Positions 1 to 11,424 of a stretch of 64,000 nt of DNA are shown one piece after another. The notes under the pieces were generated by a model, which saw only the letters and a list, made by a program, of their open reading frames with translations, was not told the origin of the DNA and ran no database searches. A program made the position numbers and the translations under genes. The DNA comes from Luzula sylvatica (taxonomy: Eukaryota > Streptophyta > Magnoliopsida > Poales > Juncaceae). Position 1 is the stretch's first letter; each line of letters begins with the position of its first letter. The stretch spans positions 24,836,356-24,900,355 of the forward strand of contig OX326956.1 in assembly GCA_946800325.1 (NCBI GenBank). The letters are read 5' to 3'.

Positions 1-583
1 TGTCGTACTGAAATTCCGATGGAAAGAAATACAGAGAGAGCGAGTGAGCGAACGAGAGAGAGAGAGAGAGAGAGAGAGAGCACGAATAGAACGGAAAAGG
101 TTTATCTCGAGAGATTGAGTGGTAATGTGGCGTCATTAAAATGGAAGAGACACGTCCAAAAGAGAGTAATGGATAATGGAGAGGTTAGAGGGAAGAGACA
201 CATCCAAAAGAGAGAGTGATAATTAACTCAGTAAATATGACGTGGCACATTTTGAGATTAAAAAAATAATTGTAAAATATTATAGTAGGATTAATTTCGC
301 AGTCTTGTCGTACTGAAATTTCGATGGAAAGAAATACAGAGAGAGCGAGCGAGCGCGAGAGAGAGAGAGCACGAATAGAACGGAAAAGGTTTATCTCGAG
401 AGATTGAGTGGTAATGTGGCGTCATTAAAATGGAAGAGACACGTCCAAAAGAGCGTAATGGATAATGGAGAGGTTAGAGGGAAGAGACACATCCAGAAGA
501 GAGAGTGATAATTAACTCAGTAAATATGACGTGGCACATTTTGAGATTAAAAAAATGATTGTAAAATATTATAGTAGGATTAA
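1..583. repeat. Tandem duplication, about 305-bp unit
   Basis: A unit beginning TGTCGTACTGAAATT at base 1 restarts at base 306 and is nearly identical for about 280 bp. Both copies contain a (GA)n tract, a block ending in CGTCCAAAAGAG and the end TATTATAGTAGGATTAATT. The GA tract is longer in copy 1. The array may extend left of the window. Open frames here are repetitive, rich in Arg and Glu, and not believable as genes. Confidence 0.85.
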
Positions 584-639
584 TTCATTGCTACCTCTTC
601 ATTAATGAACGCCCTCTTCCATTTCTCTCTCTTTCTCCG

Positions 640-1000
640 TATTTCTTTGCACCGAAGTTTCAGCATGCTGAGAAGAAAAGAGAGGCGATAAAACCCTAGA
701 TGCGAGATGCGAGACCGTGCAAAACTCTGTCACGGCGAAGGCGAAGGAATCCTCGCGCTTTTAGTTTTCTAAAAACCCTTCTCGCGAACTCATCCCCTCT
801 CCTCGCGTTGCTTCTATTCTGCCCCTTCCCCAAACATTCGCACTAGAAGAACCCCTCCCCTCTCACGTCTGTTCTGATCTCTCTCCTCCGCTAAATACCG
901 AAGAAGTACTTTCTCAGCTTTCATACGAATTTCACACATTTCATCGACTGTTGTGCTCTACGCAAGCGTTAATGGAGAATTGAGGAAAAAAAGGGACAAG
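640..1000 (+). other. Gene-start-like sequence (possible promoter or 5' UTR fragment)
   Basis: This pyrimidine-rich, less AT-rich stretch contains a telo-box-like AAACCCTAG near 692 and CT-rich runs such as those in plant 5' UTRs. No long open frame follows. It stands out from the AT-rich surroundings. I infer a captured or decayed gene 5' end, but have no protein match. Confidence 0.3.
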
Positions 1001-1207
1001 GGTAAGCCAGTACAAGTGTATATGGATGGAATTGAACAGTAAATTACGAGCTAAATCCGATTTTATCATTTTTTGGTACTAACAGTACAAACAGAATTAA
1101 GATGTAAGGCCAATTCCGATTTGGGAATCAAGCAACTCTTTCAATGTGTAATTTTTTAGTTTTTTGGATGATTGGTGATTGTGTTTTGATGATTTCGCGT
1201 GTTTTGG

Positions 1208-1393
1208 ATGACTGAGGAGGATGTTAAAGGGAAATTGGCAATATAGAAGGCTCTCGGAGTTCTTAAGGATCATCATTTGCTTGAGGAAGGCGCTCATGGT
1301 CCAGCTTTTGAAGCTCCAACTAAGCTTTTAGCTACACTAGTACGATCTTTCTCGCACATTTCATCGGCCATGTTATGGATAATCAATTATTAG
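1208..1393 (+). pseudogene. Short broken coding-like fragment, unknown protein
   Basis: The frame starting at ATG 1208 reads MTEEDVKGKLAI, then a TAG stop at 1244, then continues for about 49 codons through GVLKDHHLLEEGAHGPAFE before the next stop near 1391. The non-repetitive, charged composition looks like real protein sequence carrying one nonsense codon. I do not recognise the family. It follows the gene-start-like DNA at 640-1000 and lies upstream of a plus-strand Helitron 3' end, so transposon capture of a gene piece is possible. Confidence 0.25.
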
Positions 1394-1399
1394 GTTCTA

Positions 1400-3769
1400 A
1401 TTTCTACATCCATTGTTGTGACTATATAAAAGTTCTAAATTTTGTTTGTTGTCTGAAAATTTTGAGTTGGAAGATTGTAATAATGCCATAGCTCCCAATC
1501 CAGATTGGCGAAGGATTTTAGTGCAAAGGATTTTCTAATACTGGCAGAGGATTTTAATCAGAACAGGAGTCGTGTCTCGAGACTAGGTATGTTCAGTTAG
1601 TTATATTAGAGTTAATTGGACTATTAATCTATTTTCAGTGGGGTATATTTGAAATTTTCATATTTTTCATATGTTTGAAAATATCAGATTATAGAGGTGT
1701 ATATTTTGATATTTTCACATTTTACAAGTGTATTTTTGATATTTCAGTTTTTAGAGGTTTTCTTCCAAACTTCAGGGACCAAATTGCAAATTTGCCATAT
1801 TGTATTTTCACTTTCTCATGTCAAAAATACGTACTAAATTTGAAAAAAAAAAATCAATTCTTTCAGAGGGCACCATTAAAATTAAAAACACATTCATTTC
1901 TTTCCAAGCAACCCAGATTTTAAATTAAAAATTAAAAATTAAATTAAAAAATAACTGGAATAGCTTTCAGGAAGTTTTGGTGTTTTAAATTGAAGATAAC
2001 CTTGTAAAATTATAATTAAAAGACTAATTTAAAACATATATATTTTTTTAAATTAATAAGGTTTTATAATTTATAGGAGAGGTAAATGAGTCGTGCTTGA
2101 GTTTCGGCAATATAATGTCGATATGAATAGGGTAAAATACTGGTATATATTAGGTTGAACTAATTGTTTTTTCTGGTACTTCCCAAATTTCCAAATTCCA
2201 AATTGCTAATGAATAGAATTTTATATGTGTTGCAGTCAAAAACTCGTATAGTATATACACTGTACACCATGAAATATTTTGATACGTTTTTTTCTAATAT
2301 AACCCTGCAAAACCATCAAATATTCTTTTTAAAAGGAGCACCAGTATTAAATCCTCAGGTCAGTTCCATGCTGTCGAAACATGAACCTAAGCGCGATCAA
2401 AATGTTAATTGACGATATATCATGGTATAAATATCCTTTTCTTTGCAGTAGTACAAATATCAACATGAGTGTTACGGTCCGGTGTTGATGTGGCAACACT
2501 TTGTTTTTCGAAAATCGAACCCATGATTCGGGTAATTAAAATAACGAAAAATACCTATATATTTTTACTACGAATGACACATATATCATAAGTGTATTCC
2601 GTTGCCGTTTTGTGTGAGAATTTCACTGGTTCGGATATTCTCGAAGTTTGTTAACAAGCCACGTATTTCGTATTAGGGATTTTCTTGATGATGAGTTTAT
2701 TAATTAAAATTAGGATTTTCGAAGATTGATATCGTAAGTTTTTTGTTAATATTGGGAAATACTTTTACTGAATGAGTTTTATCAATTGATTGATTAATTT
2801 ACTTTTTTCTGAAGGGATCGAGAGCGGAGATTTTGAAATGGAGGCGCTGACATCTCGAAAGGGGAAAAATACATCGACCACAAACATGATCATTAATAAT
2901 ACTTGTTTTTTGCTCTCTCTATTTGTATTAACTTTCAAGAACAAATTAAATTTCATTCCCATGCAAATCCTAATTTGTAATATATCAAAACTTTGATATA
3001 AGCCCAAATTTTTTTGTTATATTGGCAAAATGACAAAAAAAGGTTACTAATCATCCATGACTTCGATATGAAATAGTTATGAACTTTGTGTTGATATATA
3101 TCTCTTGACGAATAATTCATTTTCAGAATTTTTTGGTACCCAGAAAAGAAAGGTTAAAAGGGATAAGAAAAGAATATATGATAATTCTATCTTTTGTGAA
3201 AGCATAAAAATAAACAAAGCATATGATAACTTAAAATGATTTGATAGTTCCATATTATTTAAATAAAAGCAAGGTTATTATGCAAATATTCCACCAAACA
3301 TGGAATTAAAAGGCAACTTGAGAAATTGGTCTATTTGTCAAATGACATCACTAGAATATTATTGTTAGTTAATAATTGAATGAAATAATATAGTTTGTGA
3401 AAAACACAATACTACATGGAAGCAAATAGTTTTAAGAATTTAAATTAAATAAATTCCAATGAAAATATTTGTTTCAAATTATATTAATTTAAATAAAATG
3501 ATAAATATATAATTTAAATAAAGTGATAAATATATAATTTAAAAAAAATGATAAATATATAATTTTTTTTATATGATAAATACATAATTTATATGATGAA
3601 TATATATCATATATTTTAAAATAGTTATAAATAATATATAATTTCTTGCATTGGATTCTTAAATTGTTTTAACATATTAATAAATTATGTGATAAATATA
3701 TAATATCAGGCATTAAACTTACAGGAAAAAAAAGTTAATATAGCTATTCGGTTTTATTGTTAGGTGGAA
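1400..3769. other. AT-rich intergenic DNA, no gene seen
   Basis: The open frames are short and low-complexity. Around 3480-3610 there are several imperfect copies of a GATAAATATATAATTT motif. No transposon coding sequence was recognised. Part of this may be the body of the Helitron ending at 3959. Confidence 0.5.
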
Positions 3770-3877
3770 GTAAAACAAATAATAATTATTATTACTTCGC
3801 TTTAAAAATGGTTGAAGTAAAACACTTATAAAACAAATAATTATTATTATTATTACTTCGCTTTAAAAATGGTTGAA
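3770..3877. repeat. Two-copy direct repeat, about 60-bp period
   Basis: AAACAAATAATTATTATTA followed by CTTCGCTTTAAAAATGGTTG occurs twice in tandem just upstream of the Helitron terminus. Confidence 0.75.
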
Positions 3878-3929
3878 ATAACTATGTTTATTGAATCAAG
3901 CCGTTATAAGTGTGGAAACAATTCAAAAA

Positions 3930-3959
3930 CCCGCAGCGAAATCGCGGGTATTTCACTAG
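3930..3959 (+). mobile_element. Helitron 3' terminus (plus strand)
   Basis: A GC-rich hairpin (CCCGC, 9-nt loop, GCGGG; 3930-3948) is followed seven bases later by CTAG at 3956-3959 and then a T. Helitrons end in a short hairpin and CTRR, inserted between A and T. No Rep/helicase coding sequence was found, so the element would be non-autonomous. Its 5' end was not located. Confidence 0.65.
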
Positions 3960-3960
3960 T

Positions 3961-4316
3961 AATATATTAAGTTTGGTTCCTGATAATATTCGTAATGTAC
4001 AAGCTGATTATTTTTTTTTTCGATTATAGTGTTGATTAATTTTTTTTCTTCTCAATTTATAGAGTTGATTAAATTTTAAATATGAAAATGTTACCTGTTT
4101 GAAAAATGGTTATCCCCCTATAACCCCCCCCCCCCCCCCCCCCCCCCACACCCAACCCACTGTTAAATCATAGAGTATGTTAAGCCTTACAAATTCATGT
4201 TCAATCTTTCATTGTCAGGTCTATTATTTTTACTGTCTGTTAAATACAGTTTGCTCAGGTTTAACGGTTGTCATCCCCATGCTTTATTGTACAAACATAA
4301 TGATAATGATGGTTTT

Positions 4317-4354
<38 letters not shown>

Positions 4355-4869
4355 AATTTCCCTCTTCACTTCATTTTCTTCCTCTTTTCAAATTTCTCTC
4401 TTTTTTCTCTATCAACCATTGTCAAGCATGAACCATTTCTCCACTGACGAGGATTTTTTTTGCTTTTGACAATGAACACCCCTTCCAACCTTTGACGACG
4501 AACATTCTCTGCCAACGTTTGACGACGAACATCCTTGTCGACGTTTGATGATGAACACCTCCTGCTAAAGAGCCTTGACGACCATCTCAAGTCTTTACGA
4601 TACGGAGTTCTCATCTCGTGAAGATGCTTATTTCTTAATTTTTCCAATAAACATATTTTCATCTAATTGAGTATTTTTCACATTAATTTTCTCATACTAT
4701 TCAAACGACTTGTGTTGTTTAATTTTTATGTTATTTCTTATTTTTAACCTTTTGCACACAAGGTATTCGTTGAAATAACATATTAGTTGATTTTTTTTGT
4801 TATTTATATTTTTTTATAACAAGTGATTGGTGGTAAGATATATTATGTTACTTACTTTTGGAAAAATTG
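3961..4869. other. AT-rich DNA with simple repeats, no gene seen
   Basis: This contains a homopolymer of 24 C at 4124-4147 and a (CT)15 microsatellite at 4321-4350. At about 4490-4555 there are three short copies of a TTTGACGACGAACA-like unit. Open frames crossing the CT tract are repeat artefacts. Confidence 0.6.
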
Positions 4870-5570
4870 ACAACTCTTAAACCATAGTCCAGTTGTTAAA
4901 CTGTGGATTATGTTTTAACATAAATTATTAGATGATTTGTAATAATATTTAACATATTATGTTTTAATGTTATTTTTTGTTTATATTTATTTTGTAGTTT
5001 GGTGTTTGTGAACAATGTTTTGTAATAATTATGTCTGGATTTAACAAATCATTGTGGATACAATCATCTTAAGAATGGAATCTTCCAAATTCAGAATCGT
5101 TAAACCATAGGTTAGTTGGTAAACCGTGTTTTTTTCAAGGTTATTTACGGATTTGTAATAAAATTTAACAAGGATATTAGATGGTTTGTAATAATATTAA
5201 ACATGAATTATGTTTTAATGTTCTCTCTTTTTATGTTTATTTTGGAGTTTGGTCTTTGTGAGTAATGTTTTGTAATAATTATGTCTTGGATTGACCGAAT
5301 CATCGTAGCTACAATCACCTTAGAAATGGAATCTCTAAAATTCGCAACAGTTAAACCATAGGGCAGTTGGTACACCATGTATTTTGCAAGATTATTTACT
5401 GGTTTGTAATGAAATTTAACAGGAATTATTGGATAGTTTGTAATAATATTTAACATGATTATGTTTTAATGTTTTATTTTGTTTATGTTTATTTTGGAAC
5501 TTGGTATTTGTTAATAATATTTTGTAATAATTATGTCTTGGATTTAACGAACACCGTGGCTACAATCACT
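4870..5570. repeat. Tandem array of three diverged units, about 240 bp each
   Basis: Units start at the motif TTAAACCATAG near 4877, 5102 and 5351. Each continues through TTTGTAATAATATTTAACAT, ATGTTTTAATGTT and GTTTTGTAATAATTATGTCT. Copies differ by substitutions and small indels. No coding potential. The array abuts a Helitron end at 5774. Confidence 0.75.
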
Positions 5571-5773
5571 TTAGACATTTTGCCGAACACTATGAATACA
5601 ACTGCCTTAGGATTTGTTATGATTGGAACATAATTTGTTACGGATGCAACCCATCTTTTGAATTTGTTACGATTGGCTAGAATTACTTTAGGCATTTTGC
5701 AGAACATTTGTTTGTTTGGAATATAACTTATTATTAATTAATTGTCATTTGTGGTATTAAATTTTTATTACAA

Positions 5774-5988
5774 CTAGTGAGTTCCTTGCTCCGCTGCGGA
5801 GTAATTCTTATAAAATATTGTGACGGTACATGACGTAATATTTGTATAGTACATAAACATATACGAATAAATAATGCATACAAATAAATTCTAAAAAAGA
5901 GACATAAATATAACTATAACATACATGTCTTATTACTTTCATTCAATTTGACACACTTTTACAAAATCACATTACTTTATGTGAATGA
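5774..5988 (-). mobile_element. Helitron 3' terminus and body (minus), split by element 1
   Basis: Read on the minus strand, a perfect 6-bp-stem hairpin (CTCCGC-A-GCGGAG, plus-strand 5789-5801) is followed 11 bases later by CTAG at 5777-5774 and then T. The body should continue rightward. Element 1 is inserted at 5989, so the rest should resume at 22430. The 5' end was not identified. Confidence 0.6.
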
Positions 5989-6969
5989 TGTTGGGGAATA
6001 TTCCCGGCCCCGGGCCTGCGCAGCGGATATGTAGGCCCGGTCCGGTTCCCCGATTCCCGAGATCACGCCATGACTTCGAGGGTACGATGCAAATAGAAGG
6101 TTAGATCCATACCAGTTCCAAATTGATGGAACACGAAGGGTTGATCGCTGCCTCCTATTCCTCCGGTCACGTTGGTGACTTTACGCGCGTCCCACACCGT
6201 GCGTCTTTCACCGTTTGTTCCCGTTCTTCGATCCTTCGGTTCGATCACAACGGAGAGCCCCAAGTGTTGCTCCTCCACACGTATCCACCTTGAGTCGGAA
6301 GACGCCGGACACGGATACACCTGCCTAGACGATGTATCGGTGCACTTGCTTGATCTCGATCGATTCTCTATTACTCTCTCTTTGTGCCTTTTCACTCACA
6401 AAAGATCAAATCTGAATTTGCTCTTTTTCTCTTGTGTCTTGGGCAGAATATTGCTTTGAATTACTTCTGAATTTCTTTTTGTGAAGATGAGAGAGAAAAT
6501 CCTATTTATACCTAATAGGATCAGGATTAGCCAAAAGGCATGTATATCCAATATACACCCTTTCACACAGAAAACTGTATGAACCTGTTCAGTATTCTGT
6601 CCAGACGAAATTGATAAATTTCTCTGACAGAAAATCAACCAACACGAAAGTTGTAGATAATCTTATTATCTACACAACCCAATTTGGCCCAGCCCAATTG
6701 GAGTTCGTATGCAAAAGTTATGACTGTTTTACTAACTGTATGTCATACTGTTGCACCCTTTCGGTATTTCATAGAAACGACACTTATACTTCGTTCATAT
6801 GAAATATATTTCTACATGAAGGTTATAGATAATCTAATTATCTATCTAACCCAATTTGAACCATTCTAATTGGATTTTCCCACTGAAAGTTATGGCCACG
6901 AATGTACGACTACATTCGTTTATCCTTGTGTACACTTTTACGGTTGATCCTGAAACTGTATTTCCTTCA
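5989..6969 (-). repeat. Element 1, 3' LTR
   Basis: 981 bp, beginning TGTTGGGGAATA and ending TATTTCCTTCA on the plus strand. A TATA box (minus) lies at 6510-6503 between CCTATT and AATAGG arms. Two copies of a palindromic AGATAATCT-AATTATCT type motif occur near 6655-6675 and 6827-6847. The minus-strand open frame at 6063-6395 lies inside the LTR and is not considered a gene. Confidence 0.93.
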
Positions 6970-8131
6970 GTCTCCCACTCAATTTCAGATCTACCTAAAA
7001 GGTACTCATGCATATCCAATACGCACGATTTTAGAGAATATAACTCGCGTATCAAATACCAAGCTATGCACATCCAATGTGCCGATTTTATGATCAAGCC
7101 CGACTTAGTACGACTCGTTGTGTGACCATGTAGGTTCGACTTAACGATGGCAGTAGGTTGTTTCCAATGCCTACAAGCTCATGAGCGGGATCTAGTCACT
7201 CCATCATAGCTACCCATGTTAAACGAAAAATGATTGTGATCATTGTGCTTATCTCGAATAGCGGTTACTAGTTCTCTTGTTTACGATATCCGTTAATCAA
7301 AAGGCATGGTAATAGTCATCCTTATAATTTGATTAACTACACTTATTCCCCGATTCCGAGTTGAGTTAACAAATTTCAATCGATATTAACCATTAATATC
7401 ATTGACCGTGGCCACGGTTTTCGTTAATCGACTCATCGAGCGGCGCCTAAGAGATATCTCTTCCTTTCGGAATAAACAATTCCTATCTTGGAGACTCACA
7501 TTGAATTCCGTGTTTCGGACAATACCCAATGATGACCCTTTTAACTCCCTGTTACGGTGAGCGTAAGATCATATCAAAGCATTGTGTTACGCACGTAACG
7601 CAATCAATGATCTCCTCAAGTATGAAGAATCTAAAACCCCATCCGTCGCAAGTCCATCTATAATGACTAAACCATGTCATGGTCTCGCGGCTTCGGTCAT
7701 ATCCAATATATGTAACCTAACATATATCTACGTTCCCGATTCGACAAACTCCTTTGTCCCATGATTAGCAAAACATAATCATCTCCTCGGCAAACGTACT
7801 AGTGTACGCGTTCAGTCTATTATCTAATAATAGAAATGCTTCTCTCTTAAGCAAGCTGATCCGCGACTAGGGATGTTTAGAAATGACACTTTAAGTGTGA
7901 CGGTTTCGCTGCACATGGTCCTCAACCATGTCGACGTCCACACAAGTTCAAATCAAGGTTCATATAACAATCATATTACACAACCCAGCACACAGTTTTC
8001 ATATAAGATAGATGCAAAATGAAAAATTTTAAAATTCTGAAATTGCATTACTATAAGATAAGTTTGGGGTGATACAACGTTTACTAATCTATTAGACTAA
8101 TCTCGTCCTACGAAACTATCGTTTTAGATAA
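6970..8131 (-). other. Element 1, polypurine tract and 3' untranslated region
   Basis: On the minus strand GAGTGGGAGAC directly precedes the 3' LTR, a typical polypurine tract. The rest, about 1.15 kb between the pol stop and the tract, is non-coding. It is conserved in order and sequence in element 2 (15530-16422) and in the remnants at 45160-46304 and 53834-54149. Confidence 0.85.
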
Positions 8132-9600
8132 CTAACTACTCTCTTCCTCCTCTAGGTATCTCAAACCTATAGCTTTCGCATGATAATCGTGCTTAGCTTG
8201 CGAGAGTGGCTTAGTAAACGGGTCCGCAACATTCCTGTCAGTATCAATCTTCTCAATGATCACATCCTTCCTTTGCAAAATCTCACGGATCAAGTGAAAT
8301 TTTCTGAGTATGTGCTTGGAGCGGTGATGTGCCCTCGGTTCCTTGGACTGTGCTATTGCGCCCGTATTGTCGCAATACACAACTATAGGTTCCGAGATGC
8401 TCGGGACTACACCAAGCTCCGACACAAACTTCTTGATCCAAACCGCCTCCTTTGCCGCTTCGGAAGCCGCAATATACTCCGATTCAGTTGTAGAGTCTGC
8501 TATCGTGGGTTGTTTGGAACTCTTCCAAACTACCGCTCCACCATTTAGACAAAACACGTATCCGCTTTGTGATCGAAAGTCATCGACACATGTTTGGAAA
8601 CTGGCGTCGGTATATCCATTGATGACCAACCCGGATGTCTTTCCACCATAAATTAGAAATTGATCCTTAGTTCTTCGTAAGTACTTAAGGATGTTTTTAA
8701 CCGCGATCCAATGCATATCCCCTGGATTAGATTGGTAACGCGAAACGACGCTCAATGCATACGACACATCGGGGCGCGTACAAATCATGGCATTCATAAT
8801 TGATCCAACCGCCGAAGCGTATGGAACAATACTCATCGCATTCTTATCTTCGCTCGATGTCGGACATTGAGCTTTAGAATACGATATGCCACTCGACATT
8901 GGAAGAAGTCCTTTCTTCGAATTTTGCATTGAAAACCGTTTCAACACTTTGTCGATGTACGTGCTTTGACTCAAGCCGAGTAACTTCTTGGATCTATCTC
9001 TATAAATCCTCACGCCTAATATATAAGCGGCCTCGCCCAAATCTTTCATAGCGAAACGAGTATTTAAATACTTCTTAACATCCGTAAGCATCGGAATGTC
9101 GTTTCCTATGATCAAGATGTCGTCTACATATAGTACAAGAAATACTACGCGGCTCCCACTAACCTTCTTGTATACACAAGGTTCTTCTACGTTTTTCACG
9201 AAATTATATTCTCGTATAACTTCATCGAAACGTATGTTCCAACTTCGAGAAGCTTGCTTCAATCCATAAATGGATCGTTGCAACTTGCACACTTTATTCG
9301 GACTCTTCGAATCGACAAAACCCTCGGGCTGTGTCATGTACACATCCTCTTCTAAGTTCCCGTTAAGGAATGCGGTTTTGACATCCATTTGCCAAATCTC
9401 GTAGTCATAATACGCAGAGATAGCAAGTAAGATCCGTATGGATTTAAGCATAGCTACTGGTGAAAACGTTTCTTCATAGTCGACACCATGAATTTGTTTG
9501 AAACCTTTCGCCACAAGCCGTGCTTTATAAGTGTTCACATTTCCATCCATGTCGGTCTTCTTCTTGAAAACCCACTTACATCCCACTGGTTTAACCCCGG
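8132..9600 (-). CDS. Element 1 copia Pol, C-terminal half: reverse transcriptase and RNase H
   Basis: This is the reverse transcriptase and RNase H part of the copia polyprotein, which makes element DNA from RNA in cytoplasmic virus-like particles. Visible motifs are GCKWVFKKK and [10 protein letters not shown] at the RT start, MDVKTAFLNG, the catalytic YVDDIL box, RNase H GYTDASF, the TTESEYIAA block and a CDNTGAIA motif. The frame ends at a stop at 8132. It is not an independent gene. Its upstream half lies at 17388-19895 and the two are separated by nested element 2. The 9596-9600 CCCGG is the target duplication. Excluding that duplicate, this part is exactly 488 codons and in phase with the N-terminal part. 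Confidence 0.93.
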
Positions 9601-10565
9601 TGAAGGAAATACAGTTACAGATCAACTAGTTGAATGTACAAATGAGTGTAGACAAACATACGTGTTCGTCGGAACGATTGGATGCATAATAAGATTATGC
9701 AAATCTGGCAGAAATTACATGGTGCGTCATGACGCACCATATTGTGCGTCATGACGCACAGTAGAGTAATTCTGAGAAAAGCCAATCTGTGAGTATACCG
9801 TCACGACGCACCAAGTTGTGCGTCATGACGGTGGTGCGTCATGACGGACGTTATCCTGCGTCATGACGGTACACTGTATAACGGCTATATCCAAGTAAAT
9901 GTGACTTGTGCGTCATGACGCACCATATCGTGCGTCATGACGGACAGTGATCCGAATTCTGGATTAGCAGTTTTTGATACTCATTAATACTCATTAATTC
10001 AGAGATTGATTATATAATCTCTGTAACCTCTCTCTCTCTCTTCTCCCTTCTGATGCTGCAGCCAGTAATCTAGATCTAGAGAAGAGAGAAAAACTTGTTG
10101 GACAAGTTGGAGAAAAGGGATTAAAGATTTGAGCAAGCTTGCGGGAATTTTAGGGGAATTCGCCGCAACCGAGAGATGTTAGCTCGAGGTGGATACGAGT
10201 AGAGAGATCTAAGTTAAGATCTTCGACTGTGATCAATCGAGAGCAAGGACGAGCAAGGTCGGAGACGAACCGGATAAATTCCGGTTGTATACGACAAATC
10301 GGAGCTTCGCATTAGGTGTCGAATCGCGCGGGCGTGGGACGTGCGTGTCGCCGGAATCGAAGCAAGCAGCAGCTAATAGAGTCAACCCGTCTCCGTGATC
10401 AATTTCACGCGGTATGATTCTCTATGAATTAAGAGTTAATTTCATAGGTTTAGTTGCATTTACATGATTCGTACTTTCGGGTCGTTGACGTGGTCCTCGG
10501 GATCGGGTCAGACCGGGCCCCTCAATCCGCTGCGCGGGGCTCGGTAGTGACGTCGATACCCAACA
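9601..10565 (+). repeat. Element 2, 5' LTR
   Basis: Starts TGAAGGAAATACAGTTACAG and ends GATACCCAACA. U3 contains several TGCGTCATGACGCA-type palindromes from 9723 to about 9945, the first pair starting 22 bp apart (9723, 9745). A TATA box lies downstream at 10011-10018. Confidence 0.95.
10002..10020 (+). promoter_or_regulatory. Element 2 LTR TATA box inside an inverted repeat
   Basis: TATATAAT at 10011-10018 overlaps the right arm of an inverted repeat AGAGATT...AATCTCT and precedes a CT-rich stretch, as in a plant LTR promoter. The same sequence recurs at 16833-16840 in the 3' LTR. Confidence 0.6.
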
Positions 10566-10566
10566 G

Positions 10567-10578
10567 TGGTATCAGAGC
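10567..10578 (+). other. Element 2 primer-binding site (initiator Met tRNA)
   Basis: TGGTATCAGAGC, complementary to the 3' end of plant initiator methionine tRNA, begins one base after the 5' LTR. Confidence 0.95.
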
Positions 10579-10804
10579 GATCGTCACGATTCGATCGTCG
10601 AATCGATTTCGAATAAGTGTTATTCGGAATTTCATGTAGAATTTTAGGACATAATCATGTAGTTGTAAAATTAGGACCATAGAAATCTTACTAGTATTTG
10701 ATCATGAGATGATCAAAAGAATCTAGAAGTAATCATGAATTGTTCATGATTAATCGTTTTTGAAACGATTAAAATCTGTTAAAATTACAAAATAAAACTG
10801 AATT

Positions 10805-11424
10805 TCAGGTCTGGTGCGTCATGACGCACGATATGGTGCGTCATGACGCACACGGGAAATCCAAGAGTTGGATCTGAGGCGTTACTCAGTCCGTCATGAC
10901 GCACAAAAGTTGTGCGTCATGACGCACTGTGTAAATTCGTACCATCATGACGGACCGTTTGGTGCGTCGTGACGGTAGAAGTCCAAAAAAAAAGTTTCTG
11001 GCAAACTGAACAAAATGGTTTTGTTCAGTGCGTCATGACGCACCCTCTGGCGTCATGACGGACCAGAACAGTCCGTCGCGACGGTATAATCAACCATCAT
11101 GACGGAAGAACCTCAAAAAGTTTCTGGAAATCTGGACAAAATGGTTTTATACAGTCCGTCATGACGCACCGTCTGGCATCATGACGGAAGAACACGGTCC
11201 GTCGTGACGGTAGTAACCAACCGTCATGACGGAGGAACCTGAAATAGTTTCTGGAATAGACAACAAAATTGTTTTGTATGGTCCGTCGTGACGCACTGTC
11301 TGGCGTCATGACGGACCTGTGAAGTCCGTCGTGACGCACGTTATGTTGCGTCATGACGGAAGTCAATGGAAGTCCATTTTAGTACGGTGCGTCATGACGG
11401 ACGTTATGTTGCGTCGTGACGCAC
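10805..11424 (+). repeat. Palindrome array in element 2 leader (CGTCATGACG class)
   Basis: About 18 copies or near-copies of TGCGTCATGACGCA or TCCGTCATGACGGA occur between the PBS and the coding remnants. Starts read at 10815/10837, 10890/10913, 10941/10963, 11029/11048/11072, 11282/11301/11325/11347 and 11388/11410, so neighbours are 19-24 bp apart. From about 10988 a longer unit of about 125 bp (starting AAGTTTCTGG) repeats roughly three times. The core is an inverted pair of TGACG half-sites, the as-1/TGA-bZIP recognition core. Confidence 0.9.

Noticed and set aside
4124..4147. Poly-C tract as a biological feature such as a G-quadruplex regulator
   Set aside because: A 24-base homopolymer could be real or a sequencing/assembly artefact. 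No context supports a role.
6063..6395. 110-codon minus-strand frame (and its twin at 21518-21850) as a gene
   Set aside because: Both copies lie wholly in LTRs of element 1, in R-U5. They match no known domain by eye and are best explained as LTR sequence.
10805..11424. CRISPR-like array of regular short palindromic repeats
   Set aside because: The repeats are short palindromes with variable 5-10 bp gaps inside a plant retrotransposon leader. There are no unique spacers of constant length and no cas genes.
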